This document shows positions 5,402 through 5,593 of a stretch of 5,593 nucleotides of DNA, in pieces. The notes beneath the pieces are model-generated. The model did no database searches and had not been told where the DNA came from. It worked only from the letters and a program-made list of their open reading frames with translations. The stretch spans positions 1-5,593 of the forward strand of contig JAKPRU010000218.1 of NCBI GenBank assembly GCA_029557025.1. Reading direction: 5' to 3'. Each line of letters starts with the position of its first letter. Position 1 is the first letter of the stretch. The translations under genes and the position numbers were made by a program. Source of the stretch: Candidatus Omnitrophota bacterium (GTDB taxonomy: Bacteria; Hinthialibacterota; Hinthialibacteria; Hinthialibacterales; JAKPRU01).

Positions 5402-5593
5402 TTACGCCGGAGTTCCTGTCGGCTCCTCCGCCTTACGCGGGGCATCCTCAAACGGAACTGTTCCCACACGGCGCAGGTTCACCTCTGCCGCGACTTCATT
5501 GAAAGACAGTACCACCAAGCTGGGGATTCTTCGCTCGCACATCCGTTTCAGATGCGCCCGGATCTGCGGGGATGTAATCAGGACCGGATGCAG
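5402..5593 (-). CDS. flhA: FlhA flagellar export-gate protein, C-terminal end (5' part outside window)
   Basis: The last 63 codons of flhA enter from the right edge in frame and end in a tandem stop TAATAA (5404-5399). The visible residues LHPVLITSPQIRAHLKRMCE and RRIPSLVVLSFNEVAAEVNL match the conserved end of the FlhA cytoplasmic domain, where PVL-SP-R and the VLSxNE motif are family hallmarks. FlhA is the integral membrane export gate of the flagellar type III secretion apparatus; its cytoplasmic domain docks chaperone-substrate complexes. About 18 Pro/Glu/Lys-rich residues (VPFEDAPRKAEEPTGTPA) form a loose tail after the fold. flhA upstream of flhF and flhG is the usual order in many flagellar operons. 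Confidence 0.9.
   Translation of the reverse strand: MHPVLITSPQIRAHLKRMCERRIPSLVVLSFNEVAAEVNLRRVGTVPFEDAPRKAEEPTGTPA

Overview
The window is bacterial chromosome. It carries the 3' end of a flagellar biosynthesis/regulation operon on the minus strand, which converges on the 3' end of an iron-sulfur cluster scaffold gene on the plus strand. The genes are moderately GC-rich, and the gaps hold AT-rich pockets, weak hairpins and one dispersed palindromic repeat. The organism is a flagellated Gram-negative-type or deep-branching bacterium. The FlhF/FlhG pair, a FliA-type sigma factor, a SufB-like protein of the short two-component type and a 'CCCTCTCCC...GGGAGAGGG' intergenic repeat together suit a deltaproteobacterial, planctomycete-like or uncultivated candidate lineage. 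The sequence alone does not settle the phylum.

Plus strand, 2-802: C-terminal part of a SufB/SufD-family Fe-S scaffold protein, cut by the left window edge. Positions 803-931 are the convergent intergenic region and contain a palindromic repeat element (821-908).

Minus strand, transcribed from high to low coordinates: flhA C-terminus (5593-5402, cut by the right edge); flhF (5363-3939); flhG (3946-2864), overlapping flhF by 8 nt; a 175-bp gap; an unrecognised two-TM membrane protein with a C-terminal domain like those attached to HD-GYP proteins (2688-2221); a 70-bp leader with an 8-bp hairpin; a fliA/sigD-type sigma factor (2150-1335); a 70-bp AT-rich leader with two competing hairpins over a Shine-Dalgarno site; and a small Gln-rich protein starting at a GTG (1264-932).

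How the genes fit together: FlhA is the export-gate protein of the flagellar type III secretion system. FlhF (SRP-type GTPase) and FlhG (MinD-type ATPase) set flagellar position and number. FliA drives late flagellar genes. The two unrecognised proteins sit inside this control module and are the best candidates for undescribed parts. I found no defence system, CRISPR array, tRNA, rRNA, insertion sequence or prophage. The interest lies in the two orphan flagellar-operon proteins, their hairpin-bearing leaders and unusual features of FlhF and FlhG.
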